Assembly: GCA_964458605.1 (NCBI GenBank)
Contig: CAYWLS010000029.1
Location: 1-46,639 of the forward strand
Direction of reading: 5' to 3'
DNA from: JBBSNV01 sp964458605
GTDB lineage: Bacteria > Pseudomonadota > Alphaproteobacteria > Reyranellales > JAQSWP01
Length of the DNA: 46,639 nucleotides
Shown: positions 24,263 through 34,174 of the stretch, piece by piece
Position numbering within the stretch: the stretch's first letter is position 1
Layout of the letters: every line of letters begins with the position of its first letter
Notes under the pieces: generated by a model
What the model was told of the DNA's origin: nothing
Database searches by the model: none
Seen by the model: only the letters and a program-made list of their open reading frames with translations
Made by a program: the position numbers and the translations under genes

Positions 24263-25006
24263 ATGGAATGGACCGACGACGCCTTCGTGCTGGATGCGCG
24301 CCGCCATGGCGAGAACGCGAGCATCGTCACCCTGCTGACGCCAGGCTACGGCCGGCATGCCGGGTTGGTGCATGGCGGCGGCAGTGGGCGCGCGCGCGGC
24401 CTTTATCAGCCGGGCAATCGGCTGCGCGCGACATGGCGTGGCCGGCTGGCCGATCAGTTGGGCCACTACACCGCCGAGCTGCTGCAGCCGCACGCCGCCG
24501 CCTTGCTGGACGATGCGCTGCGCCTGGCCGGGCTGCAATCGGCTTGCGCCATCGCCGAGTTGGCGCTGCCCGAACGGGAGCCGCACCCGGCGGTGTTCGC
24601 CGGCTTCGAGGCGCTGCTGCTGGCCATGCCATCCGATTTTTGGGCCACCATCTATGTCAAACTCGAGGTCGGGCTGTTGCAGGAGCTGGGCTTCGGGCTC
24701 GACCTGACGTCCTGTGCGTTGACGGGGGCCACACGCGACCTGGCTTTCGTGTCGCCGCGAACCGGGCGCGCGGTATGCCGGGAGGCCTCCGAGCCCTATG
24801 CCGACAAGCTGCTCGTGCTGCCGCCGTTCCTGGCGCCCGGCGGAATCCTGCAGGAAGCCAGCCTTCAGGATGTGCTGGACGGGTTGCGGCTGACCGCCCA
24901 CTTCCTCGAGCGCCATGTCCTGTTTCCGCACAACAAGCCCTTGCCGGCGGCGCGGACACGATTCATTGACCGGCTTGGCGATATGAATACTATATCTGGT
25001 AGTTAA
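24263..25006 (+). CDS. recO: DNA repair protein RecO
   Basis: Encodes 247 residues from the ATG at 24263. The N-terminal OB fold begins MEWTDDAFVLDARRHGENASIV. The rest is helical with LTSCALTGATRDLAFVSPRTGRAVCREA, the region corresponding to the zinc-finger part of RecO, in which only two cysteines remain. RecO loads RecA on SSB-coated gaps together with RecR. The usual alphaproteobacterial order era-recO-parC is kept. Start and function are well supported by family resemblance. Confidence 0.92.
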   Translation: MEWTDDAFVLDARRHGENASIVTLLTPGYGRHAGLVHGGGSGRARGLYQPGNRLRATWRGRLADQLGHYTAELLQPHAAALLDDALRLAGLQSACAIAELALPEREPHPAVFAGFEALLLAMPSDFWATIYVKLEVGLLQELGFGLDLTSCALTGATRDLAFVSPRTGRAVCREASEPYADKLLVLPPFLAPGGILQEASLQDVLDGLRLTAHFLERHVLFPHNKPLPAARTRFIDRLGDMNTISGS

Positions 25007-25021
25007 GGACCTCGAGACTTC

Positions 25022-27265
25022 ATGGCCAAATCTACAGTCGCCCCGGCGGGCGGAAGCGGCGGCGACATCCGCGGCGTGCCGCTCGCCGATGCGTTGAGCG
25101 AGCGCTATCTCTCCTATGCGCTGTCCACCATCATGGCGCGCTCGCTGCCCGATGTGCGCGACGGGCTGAAGCCCGTTCACCGCCGGCTGCTCTACGCCAT
25201 GCGCCAGCTGCGGCTGGATCCGGGCAGCGGTTTCAAGAAAAGCGCGCGCGTGGTCGGCGACGTCATCGGCAAATATCACCCGCATGGCGATCAGTCGGTC
25301 TACGACGCGCTGGTGCGCCTGGCGCAGGAATTCGCCGTGCGTTACCCGCTGATCGACGGACAGGGCAATTTCGGCAATATCGACGGCGACTATGCGGCGG
25401 CCATGCGCTACACCGAGGCGCGGCTGACGGCCGTGGCCCAGGCCCTGCTCGACGGCATCGACGAAGACGCCGTCGACATGCGCGCCACCTACGACGGTGA
25501 GGAGAGCGAGCCGGTGGTGCTGCCGGCGGCCTTTCCCAATTTGCTGGCCAACGGCGCCAGCGGCATCGCCGTGGGCATGGCCACCAGCATTCCGCCGCAC
25601 AACGTCTACGAACTCACCACGGCGCTGCTGCACCTGATCAAGTTCCCCAAGGCGACCATCGACAAGCTGGTCGACCTGATCCCGGCGCCGGATTTCCCGA
25701 CCGGCGGCATCCTGGCCGAATCGCGCGAGGCCATCGTCGAGGCCTACAGGACCGGCCGCGGCTCGTTCCGTCTGCGCGCGCGCTGGAAGCGGGAGATGCT
25801 GGGCCAGGGCCAGTACCAGATCGTCGTCACCGAGATCCCGTTCCAGGTGCAGAAAGCGCGCCTGGTCGAGAAGATCGCCGAGCTGATCAACAACAAGAAG
25901 CTGCCGATCCTGGCCGATGTGCGCGACGAATCGGCCGAAGACGTGCGGCTGGTGCTGGAGCCGCGCAGCCGCAACGTGCCGGCCGACGTGCTGATGGAGC
26001 AGATGTTCCGGCTCAGCGACCTCGAAGTGCGCGTGCCGCTGAACATGAACGTGCTGGATGCGGCCAACGTGCCGCGGGTCATGAACCTGCGCGAGGCGCT
26101 GCAGGCTTTCCTCGATCATCGCCACGACGTGCTGGTGCGCCGCTCGAAGCACCGTCTGGGCATTATCGAGAATCGGCTCGAGGTGCTGGACGGCTACCTG
26201 ATCGCCTATCTCAACCTCGACGAGCTGATCCGCATCATCCGGCGCGAGGACGAGCCCAAACCGGTCATCATGAAGCGCTGGAAGCTTAGCGAAGTCCAGG
26301 CCGACGCCATCCTCAACATGCGGCTGCGCGCCCTGCGCAAGCTCGAGGAATTCGAGATCCGCGAGGAGCACAAGAAGCTCTCCGACGAGAAGCGGGAGCT
26401 CAACCGGCTGCTGCGCGACAAGGACAGGCGGTGGGACGCCATCGCCGGCGAGATCGACGCCTTGCGCAAGCAGTACGGGCCCAAGACGCCGCTCGGTCGC
26501 CGCCGCACCGAACTGACCGAGGCGCCGTCGGCCGTGGTGGTGCCGATCGAGGCCTTCATCGAGCGCGAGCCGGTCACGGTGATTTGCTCGGAGAAGGGCT
26601 GGATCCGCGCCGCCAAGGGTCACCTGGGGCCCGATGCCGACCTGAAATACAAGGAAGGCGACAGCGGCCGCTTCCTGCTGCACGCCCAGACCACCGACAA
26701 GCTGCTGGTGTTCGGCACCAACGGCCGCTTCTATACCTTGCCGTGCGACAAGCTGCCGGGCGGACGCGGCCAGGGCGAGCCGCTGCGCCTGATGATCGAT
26801 CTGGGCAACGACCAGGATATCGTCGATCTCAAGGTGTTGAAGGGCGGCCGCAAGTTCATGGTCGCCTCGAGCGCCGGCCGCGGATTCATCGTGCCGGAGG
26901 ACGACACCGTGGCGCAGACCCGCAACGGCCGCCAGGTGCTGAACCTGGCAAAGGGCGAGAAGGCCGCGGTCTGCTCGGTGGTCAGCGCGGGCGACAACAC
27001 GGTGGCCGTGATCGGCGAGAACCGCAAGCTGCTGCTGTTCCTGCTCGCCGAAGTGCCGGAGATGACGCGCGGCCGCGGCGTGATCCTGCAGAAATACAAG
27101 GATGGCGGCCTGTCGGACGTGAAGACCTTCGTGTTGAAGGAAGGCCTGACCTGGTCGCAGGGCGAACGTACCCGCACCGAAACCGATCTTCGTCCCTGGG
27201 TCGGCAAGCGCGCCCAGGCCGGCCGACTGCCGCCGACCGGTTTCACCCGCTCCAACAAATTCTGA
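25022..27265 (+). CDS. parC: DNA topoisomerase IV subunit A
   Basis: Encodes 747 residues, about the length of ParC. The catalytic tyrosine is Tyr130 in AAAMRYTEARL. GKYHPHGDQSVYDALV is the quinolone-resistance-determining region; the residue aligned with E. coli ParC Ser80 is Gln91 and Glu84 is Asp95. A coiled-coil tower and a reduced C-terminal beta-pinwheel with degenerate blades follow. The last 30 residues are basic. With ParE it decatenates daughter chromosomes. ParC is distinguished from GyrA by the poor GyrA-box (no QRRGG[KR]G) and its neighbour recO. Confidence 0.94.
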   Translation: MAKSTVAPAGGSGGDIRGVPLADALSERYLSYALSTIMARSLPDVRDGLKPVHRRLLYAMRQLRLDPGSGFKKSARVVGDVIGKYHPHGDQSVYDALVRLAQEFAVRYPLIDGQGNFGNIDGDYAAAMRYTEARLTAVAQALLDGIDEDAVDMRATYDGEESEPVVLPAAFPNLLANGASGIAVGMATSIPPHNVYELTTALLHLIKFPKATIDKLVDLIPAPDFPTGGILAESREAIVEAYRTGRGSFRLRARWKREMLGQGQYQIVVTEIPFQVQKARLVEKIAELINNKKLPILADVRDESAEDVRLVLEPRSRNVPADVLMEQMFRLSDLEVRVPLNMNVLDAANVPRVMNLREALQAFLDHRHDVLVRRSKHRLGIIENRLEVLDGYLIAYLNLDELIRIIRREDEPKPVIMKRWKLSEVQADAILNMRLRALRKLEEFEIREEHKKLSDEKRELNRLLRDKDRRWDAIAGEIDALRKQYGPKTPLGRRRTELTEAPSAVVVPIEAFIEREPVTVICSEKGWIRAAKGHLGPDADLKYKEGDSGRFLLHAQTTDKLLVFGTNGRFYTLPCDKLPGGRGQGEPLRLMIDLGNDQDIVDLKVLKGGRKFMVASSAGRGFIVPEDDTVAQTRNGRQVLNLAKGEKAAVCSVVSAGDNTVAVIGENRKLLLFLLAEVPEMTRGRGVILQKYKDGGLSDVKTFVLKEGLTWSQGERTRTETDLRPWVGKRAQAGRLPPTGFTRSNKF

Positions 27266-27272
27266 GCGATCC

Positions 27273-28094
27273 ATGGATCTGCGCACGATCATCGAAGCTC
27301 TGGCCCTGGGGCTGGTCGAGGGCCTGACCGAGTTCCTGCCCGTTTCCTCGACCGGCCATCTCCTGCTGTTCGACCGGCTGTTCGAGTTCAACGGGCCGCC
27401 CGGCCACGTGTTCGAGATCGTCATCCAGCTCGGCGCCATCCTGGCGGTGTGCTGGGTCTATCGCCAGCGGCTGGTCGACACCATACGAGGCCTGCCGGGC
27501 GAACCGCGCGCGGTCAAATTCACGTTCAACGTCTTCATGGCCTTCCTGCCGGCAGCGGTGATGGGGCTGCTGCTGCATGGATTCATCAAGGACGTGCTGT
27601 TCAATCCCTATGTGGTATGCGTCGCGTTGATCGTCGGCGGCTTCGTCATGCTGGCCATCGAGCGGTTCTATACGGAAGACCGCGTCGCCAGCGTGGACAC
27701 GATGGGCTGGGGCCTGGCGCTGCAGATCGGTATCTGCCAGGTGCTGGCGATGATTCCCGGCGTGTCGCGCTCCGGGGCGACAATCATGGGCGCGCGCGTG
27801 TTCGGCGTCAGCCGTGCGGCGGCCACTGAGTTCTCGTTCTTCCTCGCCATTCCCACCATGTTCGCCGCCACGCTATACGATGCCTGGAAGAGCCGCGATG
27901 CGTTGTCCGGCAGCAACTGGTTGGTGATCGGGATCGGTTTCGTCATGGCATTCTTCTCCGCCATGGTGGTGGTGCGCTGGCTGGTGGGATTCGTCAGTCG
28001 CAACGGCTTCGGCGTCTTTGCCCTCTATCGCATCGTGTTCGGCGCACTGGCCCTTGCGCTGCTGTTCGTGTTCGGCGTTTCCGGCCAGTCCTAG
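27273..28094 (+). CDS. uppP: undecaprenyl-diphosphate phosphatase
   Basis: Encodes 273 residues with about eight membrane helices. EGLTEFLPVSSTGHL (16-30) and MIPGVSRSGATI carry the acidic, serine and arginine residues of the UppP/BacA active site. The enzyme dephosphorylates undecaprenyl pyrophosphate to recycle the lipid carrier for peptidoglycan synthesis and confers bacitracin tolerance. It is seven bases downstream of parC and ends that transcription unit; 252 bases follow before the TRAP binding protein. Confidence 0.95.
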   Translation: MDLRTIIEALALGLVEGLTEFLPVSSTGHLLLFDRLFEFNGPPGHVFEIVIQLGAILAVCWVYRQRLVDTIRGLPGEPRAVKFTFNVFMAFLPAAVMGLLLHGFIKDVLFNPYVVCVALIVGGFVMLAIERFYTEDRVASVDTMGWGLALQIGICQVLAMIPGVSRSGATIMGARVFGVSRAAATEFSFFLAIPTMFAATLYDAWKSRDALSGSNWLVIGIGFVMAFFSAMVVVRWLVGFVSRNGFGVFALYRIVFGALALALLFVFGVSGQS

Positions 28095-28346
28095 ACGACA
28101 TCCTGCCCGTGACCTTCGGCGTTTGCCGCAGCGCAGCGAAGAATTATGCCCGCTTTCTGTGCGATCCGTTCGTCCTGACCGGCAGTGACGCAATATTTTG
28201 ATTGATTCGGCGCACCCCGCGCGACCTGCGAAGCCCCTGTTTTGCCTACCAAAACACCGCGGCCGGTGTATTATTTCGCTCGGCAGCCGGGCATCCCAGC
28301 GGTTCCGGGCTCGGCCAACTGAACTGTCCTTCAGGGAGGAAACTTT

Positions 28347-29456
<1,110 letters not shown>

Positions 29457-29477
29457 GACCCGCAACGGTCCTCGATG

Positions 29478-29507
29478 GAAGCCCCGCTTCGGCGGGGCTT
29501 CTTTTTT
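29478..29507 (+). terminator. strong intrinsic terminator after the TRAP binding-protein gene
   Basis: Perfect 10-bp stem (29478-29487 with 29492-29501), TTCG tetraloop and six T residues (29502-29507), 21 bases after the stop. Confidence 0.93.
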
Positions 29508-29526
29508 GCCTTGGCGCCGGGCGGGC

Positions 29527-30477
29527 TCAGGCGCGCATGTGCCGCACGCTCCAGGCCACCAGATTGCCCAGCACGACGGCGACCACGGCGGCGAAGATCG
29601 GCCGGATCGCCTTCAGCAGATCGATGGCGGTGGCCGATGCGATATCCTCTGGCGTGAGTTCGGTCGCCGCGGCGTAGCCCAGCAGGCTGGCGAAGAAGCC
29701 GACGATGGCCGGCGCCTGGACCAGCAGAAGGCGGCCCGCGATCTGCGCCGCCGCGCGCACGCCCGCCATGAAAGCGGACCCCGCCACGATACCTTCGCTG
29801 ACCACCGGCGGCCTGGCCGGCGCCGGGTCGGCGATACGTCCCGCCAGTACGACCAGGATCGCCGTCAGCGGCGGAATGGCGATTTCCAACCAATGGCCCT
29901 GGCGCGCCGTCCATTCCTGCCAGGCCGGGTCGGTCAGCGCGATCTCGCCCGCGACATAGCCGATCAACGCCGCGCCGCCGGGCACGATGGCGGGAAAGCG
30001 ATGGAGCAATTTGACCAGCAAAGTCGCGCCATAGATCACCAGCGGTACGCTGACCACCAGCGCCACCACCAGCAGCACGAAATTGCCTTTGGCCGCGGCG
30101 GCGACGGCCACCACGTTGTCCAGGCTCATCACCGCGTCGGCGACCAGCACGATGCGCACCGCGTGCCAGAGATTGCCGGCGGCGGCGACCTTGCCGTGCG
30201 ACTCGTCGCTGGACACGAGCTGGAAGCCGATCCACAGCAGCAGCAGCGCGCCGACGATCTTCAGATAGGGAACGGTCAGTAGGTAGACGATGAATACCGT
30301 AAAGACTACGCGCAGCACGATGGCGACGCTGGAGCCCAGGAAGATGCCCCAGCGCTGCTGCTTGGGCTGCAGCGAGCGGCATGCCAGCGCGATGACCACG
30401 GCATTGTCGCCGGACAGCACGATATTGATGCCGATGATCTGCAGCAGGGCGGTCCAGAACTCGGTACTCATCTCCAT
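29527..30477 (-). CDS. TerC/YjbE-family integral membrane protein with C-terminal extension
   Basis: Encodes 316 residues. NIVLSGDNAVVIALA (18-32) and DAVMSLDNVVAVAAA (114-128) are the paired acidic membrane motifs of the TerC superfamily, whose members export Mn2+ or other metals, or metallate exported proteins. The usual YjbE-type protein ends near residue 215. Here about 100 residues more (230-316) add two hydrophobic segments (about 253-271 and 292-310). No yybP-ykoY-type Mn riboswitch is recognisable upstream. It is convergent with the TRAP binding-protein gene and downstream of dctM. A second ATG two codons later is an equally likely start. Confidence 0.85.
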   Translation of the reverse strand: MEMSTEFWTALLQIIGINIVLSGDNAVVIALACRSLQPKQQRWGIFLGSSVAIVLRVVFTVFIVYLLTVPYLKIVGALLLLWIGFQLVSSDESHGKVAAAGNLWHAVRIVLVADAVMSLDNVVAVAAAAKGNFVLLVVALVVSVPLVIYGATLLVKLLHRFPAIVPGGAALIGYVAGEIALTDPAWQEWTARQGHWLEIAIPPLTAILVVLAGRIADPAPARPPVVSEGIVAGSAFMAGVRAAAQIAGRLLLVQAPAIVGFFASLLGYAAATELTPEDIASATAIDLLKAIRPIFAAVVAVVLGNLVAWSVRHMRA

Positions 30478-30550
30478 CGGCCAGCCGCTCCAACGCCGCT
30501 CGACGCCACGTCAGGCGCAGCCGGCGTGCTCGAGCGAACAGGCGGCCCGC

Positions 30551-30566
30551 AGCGCAGGCCTGCGCT
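30551..30566. promoter_or_regulatory. 16-bp perfect palindrome upstream of the TerC-like gene
   Basis: AGCGCAGGCCTGCGCT, a perfect dyad 74 bases before the start of the TerC-like gene, in the 222-base spacer after dctM. It could be an operator or a short RNA hairpin. Confidence 0.35.
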
Positions 30567-30675
30567 CATGGCGAACCGGCAATCTGCCTCGAAATTTCCC
30601 TGCTTGCCAGCGTCAATCGCGACTGCCGCACCGGGATCCGCATGGTGGTACAGCCGCGGCGTGAGAGGGCGGACC

Positions 30676-30697
30676 GGGGCCGGCGCGCGCCGGCCCC
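30676..30697. terminator. 22-bp perfect GC palindrome just after dctM (terminator or 3'-end hairpin)
   Basis: An 11+11 bp perfect palindrome made only of G and C lies three bases beyond the dctM stop. It lacks a T tract, so it may protect the 3' end of the dctQM message or act with Rho rather than being a classical intrinsic terminator. Confidence 0.5.
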
Positions 30698-30699
30698 GC

Positions 30700-32406
30700 T
30701 CAGCCCGAACCCGGCGGCGGCGGCGGGGCGTCGATCGTGGGCGCGTCGATATGGATCTTGTTGGGATCCAGCTTGGGACCGCTGTCGAGCCCGGCCGTGA
30801 CCAGCACGGGGAAGGCCAGCACGATCGCGACCATCACTACCTGGATCAGCACGAACGGTACCGCACCCCAATAGATCTGCCCGGTGGTGATCGGCTCGAT
30901 GCGTTCGCCGGTGTGCTTGTCGAGATAGGCTTTGGTCGGGGCCACGCTGCGCAGATAGAACAGGGCGAAGCCGAAGGGCGGGTGCATGAAGGAGGTCTGC
31001 ATGTTGACGCCCAGCAGCACGCCGAACCAGATCAGGTCGATGCCCAGCTTTTCCGCCACCGGCCCGATCAGCGGGATGATGATGAAGGCCAGCTCGAAGA
31101 AGTCGAGGAAGAAGGCCAGCAGGAACACCAGCACGTTGACCACGATCAGGAAGCCGAGTTGGCCGCCGGGCAGGCCGAGCAGCAGATGTTCGACCCATTT
31201 GTGGCCGTCGACGCCGTAGAAAGTGAGGCTGAAGACGCGGGCGCCCAGCAGGATGAATACGACGAAGGCCGAGAGTTTGGCCGTCGAATCCATCGCCTGA
31301 CGCAGCAGCGACCAGTTCAGGCGGCGATAGGCCAGGGCCATGATCAGCGCACCGGCGGCGCCCATCGCGCCGCCTTCGGTCGGGGTGGCAATGCCGAGGA
31401 AGATGGTGCCCAGCACCAGGAAGATCAGCGCCAGCGGCGGCATCATCACCAGCACGACCTGCTGGGTCAGCTTGCTGATGATCCGCATATGCGCCACGCG
31501 ATGGATCTGCACCAGCACATAGGCAATGGCGCACGCCGCCGCCACCGCCCAGATGGTCTCCATCTGCCGGGCCAGGGCGATGGCCGCTGCCGTGATCGCG
31601 ATCACCACCACCAGCAGCGACAGATAGCCGACCCTGCCGTTGGAGTCGCGCACCGTGATGGCGCTGGGCGGAAGGGCTGGCGCCGATCCCGGCTGCATGA
31701 TCGTGCGGCCCAGCACGTAGAGCGCGTAGATTCCGGTCAGCACCAGGCCGGGAATGATGGCGCCCTGGTACATGTCGCCGACCGACCGGCCGAGCTGGTC
31801 GGCAAGCACGATCAGCACCAGGCTGGGCGGGATGATCTGCGCCAGGGTGCCGGAGGCGGCGATCACGCCCGTCGCAAGCTGCCGGTTGTAGCCGTAGCGC
31901 ATCATGATCGGCAGCGAGATCAGGCCCATCGAGATGACCGAGGCGGCGACCACGCCGGTGGTGGCCGCCAGCAATGCGCCGACGAAGATGACGGCGTAGG
32001 CCAGGCCGCCGGGCAGGCGGCCGAATAGCTGGCCGACCGTGTCCAGCAAGTCTTCGGCCATGCCGCTGCGTTCGAGGATCAGCCCCATGAAGGTGAAGAA
32101 CGGGATCGCCAGCAGGGTGTCGTTCTCCATCACCCCGAACACGCGGTTGGGCACCGCCTGCAGGAAGGAGGGTTCGAACATGCCGAGTTCGATGCCGATC
32201 AGGGCGAACAGCATGCCGTTGGCGGCCAGCGCAAAGGCCACCGGATAGCCCAGCAGCAGGAACAGGATCATGGCGCCGAACATGACCGGCGCCATTTCGT
32301 GGCGCAGGAAGTAGGCGGCTGCGCCCTGCTTGTCGAGCAGCGCCCAGGCGACCACGACAATGAAGACGGCAAGGATGGCGACGAACGCCCAGCGAAGGTA
32401 GCGCAT
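30700..32406 (-). CDS. dctM: TRAP transporter large membrane subunit (DctM)
   Basis: Encodes 568 residues, longer than the common 430. MILFLLLGYPVAFALA, LAQIIPPSLVLIVLA and GIATPTEGGAMGAAGAL are the DctM signatures. The extra length is a central insertion (about 240-310) that adds two hydrophobic segments, plus a proline-rich tail (IDAPPPPPGSG). This long type occurs in TRAP systems for 2-oxo acids and related carboxylates. The protein forms the Na+-driven transport channel with DctQ. It lies five bases after dctQ. Confidence 0.93.
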   Translation of the reverse strand: MRYLRWAFVAILAVFIVVVAWALLDKQGAAAYFLRHEMAPVMFGAMILFLLLGYPVAFALAANGMLFALIGIELGMFEPSFLQAVPNRVFGVMENDTLLAIPFFTFMGLILERSGMAEDLLDTVGQLFGRLPGGLAYAVIFVGALLAATTGVVAASVISMGLISLPIMMRYGYNRQLATGVIAASGTLAQIIPPSLVLIVLADQLGRSVGDMYQGAIIPGLVLTGIYALYVLGRTIMQPGSAPALPPSAITVRDSNGRVGYLSLLVVVIAITAAAIALARQMETIWAVAAACAIAYVLVQIHRVAHMRIISKLTQQVVLVMMPPLALIFLVLGTIFLGIATPTEGGAMGAAGALIMALAYRRLNWSLLRQAMDSTAKLSAFVVFILLGARVFSLTFYGVDGHKWVEHLLLGLPGGQLGFLIVVNVLVFLLAFFLDFFELAFIIIPLIGPVAEKLGIDLIWFGVLLGVNMQTSFMHPPFGFALFYLRSVAPTKAYLDKHTGERIEPITTGQIYWGAVPFVLIQVVMVAIVLAFPVLVTAGLDSGPKLDPNKIHIDAPTIDAPPPPPGSG

Positions 32407-32411
32407 GGTGA

Positions 32412-32987
32412 TTACTCCTTCGCGTCGCGTTCAAGGATGGGAAGCGGTGTTTGGTCCTCTTCCTTGTCCGCATAGGGGTCGGGAATGCGGCCCATCATGA
32501 CGGCCACGCGCTTGATCAGTTCGGAGAATGCCTGCGCCAGCAGCAGCGCAAAGCCCGCCACGATCAGGAAGCGCGCCGGCCAGCGGATCAGGCCGCCGGC
32601 GTTGCTGGACATTTCGCCCGACTGGTAGGCGTCCCAGAAATAGGGCCAGCCTTCGATCAGCAGCAGGATGCACAGGGGGATCAGGAAGAAGACGTGGCCG
32701 ATCACGTCGATCAGGTTGCGCGCACGAGGCGACAAGCGGTGGTTCACGATGTCGATGCGGATGTGCTGGTTGTTCAGCAGCGTGTAGCCGGCGCAAAGCA
32801 GGAACACGGCGGAGAACATGTACCACTGGAGCTCCAGCCATTTGTTGGAGCTTTCGCTCAGCGCATAGCGCACCACCGCGTTGCCGGAACTGACCACGAC
32901 CGAGGCCAGCACCAGCCAGTAGACGATCTTGCCGACCTTGTTGTTTACCCAGTCGATTGCCCGGCTGATGCCCAGCAATGCATCCAT
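32412..32987 (-). CDS. dctQ: TRAP transporter small membrane subunit (DctQ)
   Basis: Encodes 191 residues from the ATG at 32987, which has a GGGAGGAAG ribosome-binding site. The open frame extends further upstream without similarity. It has four membrane helices. ELQWYMFSAVFLLCAGYTL and QHIRIDIVN are the DctQ signature. Residues after about 165 form a charged cytoplasmic tail. It is the first gene of dctQM. The 300-base region upstream holds its promoter, which I could not identify with confidence; a weak dyad CGACAC-N5-GTGTCG lies at 33046-33062. Confidence 0.9.
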   Translation of the reverse strand: MDALLGISRAIDWVNNKVGKIVYWLVLASVVVSSGNAVVRYALSESSNKWLELQWYMFSAVFLLCAGYTLLNNQHIRIDIVNHRLSPRARNLIDVIGHVFFLIPLCILLLIEGWPYFWDAYQSGEMSSNAGGLIRWPARFLIVAGFALLLAQAFSELIKRVAVMMGRIPDPYADKEEDQTPLPILERDAKE

Positions 32988-33287
32988 GACTTCCTCCCTG
33001 ACCTCACGATCCGGAAGAATCGATTCGCCGCCGCGATGCGGGAATCGACACACCCGGTGTCGCCGCCGAATTTGCTTCGATCGGATTGACGGTCTGCCGT
33101 TAGAATGCGCTTCGTCTCCAGCGTCATGCGCGTCGCAACGGCAGCCGCTCGGCCGGCGCGCACGACGTCACTCCACCACTCGAACAGGACGCCCCAAGCC
33201 TCCCTTATGATTTTTTGGCTGGGCAGCCTTATTTGCTTGAATTGAAATTATCCAAGGCCATCGCGCAAAGCAATACGGCCGGTGCGG

Positions 33288-34031
33288 CTATTCGCCGGCA
33301 GTGGGGGAAAACGGCGTCCAGCCTTGCCCGGTCAGTGCTTCCAGAGGCGAAAAGCCGGCCTTGTATGCCATCTTGCGCGAGCGGCCGATCCAATAGCCGA
33401 GATAGACATAGGGCAGGTTCTGCCGCCGCGCTTCCTCGACCAGCCACAACACCATGAAGGTGCCCAGGCCGAGCCATGGGGTGTTGGGGTCGTAGAACGA
33501 ATAGACGGCGGAGATGCCATTGCCCAGCCAGTCGGTCAGGCAGCAGCCGATCAGGCGCCCGTTGGGCCCGCCGCGGCGGAATTCGACCAGCCTGGTGTCT
33601 ACCGGGCTGTCCTCGACCATGGCGCGATAGTCGTCGAATCCCATATCCGCCATGTCGCCGTCGTCATGGCGCGCGCGCAGATAGGCGGCGAACAGGCCGA
33701 ACTGCTCGGTCGTGACGGCCGCCGGCACCACGGCGGCATGTACCTGGGCATTGGCCTTGCGGGTGCGCCGCTGGGTCCGGTTGGGCGTAAACCCGTCGAC
33801 CGGAATCCTCACCGGGACGCAGGCGCGGCAGCTGGGGCAGAGGGGCTTGTAGATGAACTGGTGACTGCGGCGGAAGCCGGCATCGGTGAAGCGGTCGTGA
33901 TCGGCCAGCGCGTCGGGGCCGCCCAGTTCGGTGAGCAGCTTGATCTCCGTCTTCTCCGGCAGATACGGGCAACGCATCGCCGGCGTCGTGCGGAAAAAGC
34001 GCAAGGGCGTGGTGTGCTGGCGGATCAGCAT
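33288..34031 (-). CDS. bpt: aspartate/glutamate leucyltransferase (Bpt family)
   Basis: Encodes 247 residues from the ATG at 34031. The N-terminal CPYLP and CPSCRACVPVRIP are the conserved cysteine motifs of the ATE1/Bpt N-domain. FYDPNTPWLGLGTFMVLW and LGYWIGRSRKMAYKAGFSPLE are the GNAT-like aminoacyl-transferase domain. The enzyme transfers leucine (or arginine) from tRNA to N-terminal acidic residues, marking proteins for ClpSAP degradation. It is in a row of minus-strand genes, downstream of an RDD-domain protein gene, which is also its neighbour in other alphaproteobacteria. Confidence 0.93.
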   Translation of the reverse strand: MLIRQHTTPLRFFRTTPAMRCPYLPEKTEIKLLTELGGPDALADHDRFTDAGFRRSHQFIYKPLCPSCRACVPVRIPVDGFTPNRTQRRTRKANAQVHAAVVPAAVTTEQFGLFAAYLRARHDDGDMADMGFDDYRAMVEDSPVDTRLVEFRRGGPNGRLIGCCLTDWLGNGISAVYSFYDPNTPWLGLGTFMVLWLVEEARRQNLPYVYLGYWIGRSRKMAYKAGFSPLEALTGQGWTPFSPTAGE

Positions 34032-34138
34032 GCTGGGCAACTCGGACAGCCCGGCCGCTAACCGGCGGCCGTAGGCCGACTATGCGGCTTTCCGCCCGGG
34101 CTTTCCAGTCCGTTGACAGTCGCTGCGCGCAATGCGCT

Positions 34139-34166
34139 GCGGCGGAATCGCGCTGGATTCCGCCGC
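34139..34166. repeat. inverted repeat between RDD gene and bpt
   Basis: Perfect 11-bp arms (34139-34149 and 34156-34166) with a 6-base loop, nine bases past the RDD stop. It has no T tract. Possible 3'-end hairpin of the RDD message. Confidence 0.5.
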
Positions 34167-34174
34167 CAACCCCG

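Noticed and set aside
24182..27439. Very long open frame on the minus strand opposite recO, parC and uppP
   Set aside because: Antisense frame created by strong third-position GC bias. Its translation has no recognisable domain, while the plus-strand frames encode clear RecO, ParC and UppP.
28242..28274. Promoter TTGCCT ... TATTAT ahead of the TRAP binding-protein gene
   Set aside because: The -10-like TATTAT is good but the spacer would be 21 bases, too long for sigma-70; no alternative -35 box found, so it is not listed as a feature.
30478..30699. Mn2+ (yybP-ykoY) riboswitch upstream of the TerC-like gene
   Set aside because: Looked for because TerC genes often carry it. The conserved GGGGAGTAG-type core and its partner loop are not present; only a simple palindrome is seen.
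33046..33062. Dyad CGACAC-N5-GTGTCG upstream of dctQ as an operator
   Set aside because: Six-base arms are weak evidence, and it could not be tied to a promoter; only mentioned under dctQ.
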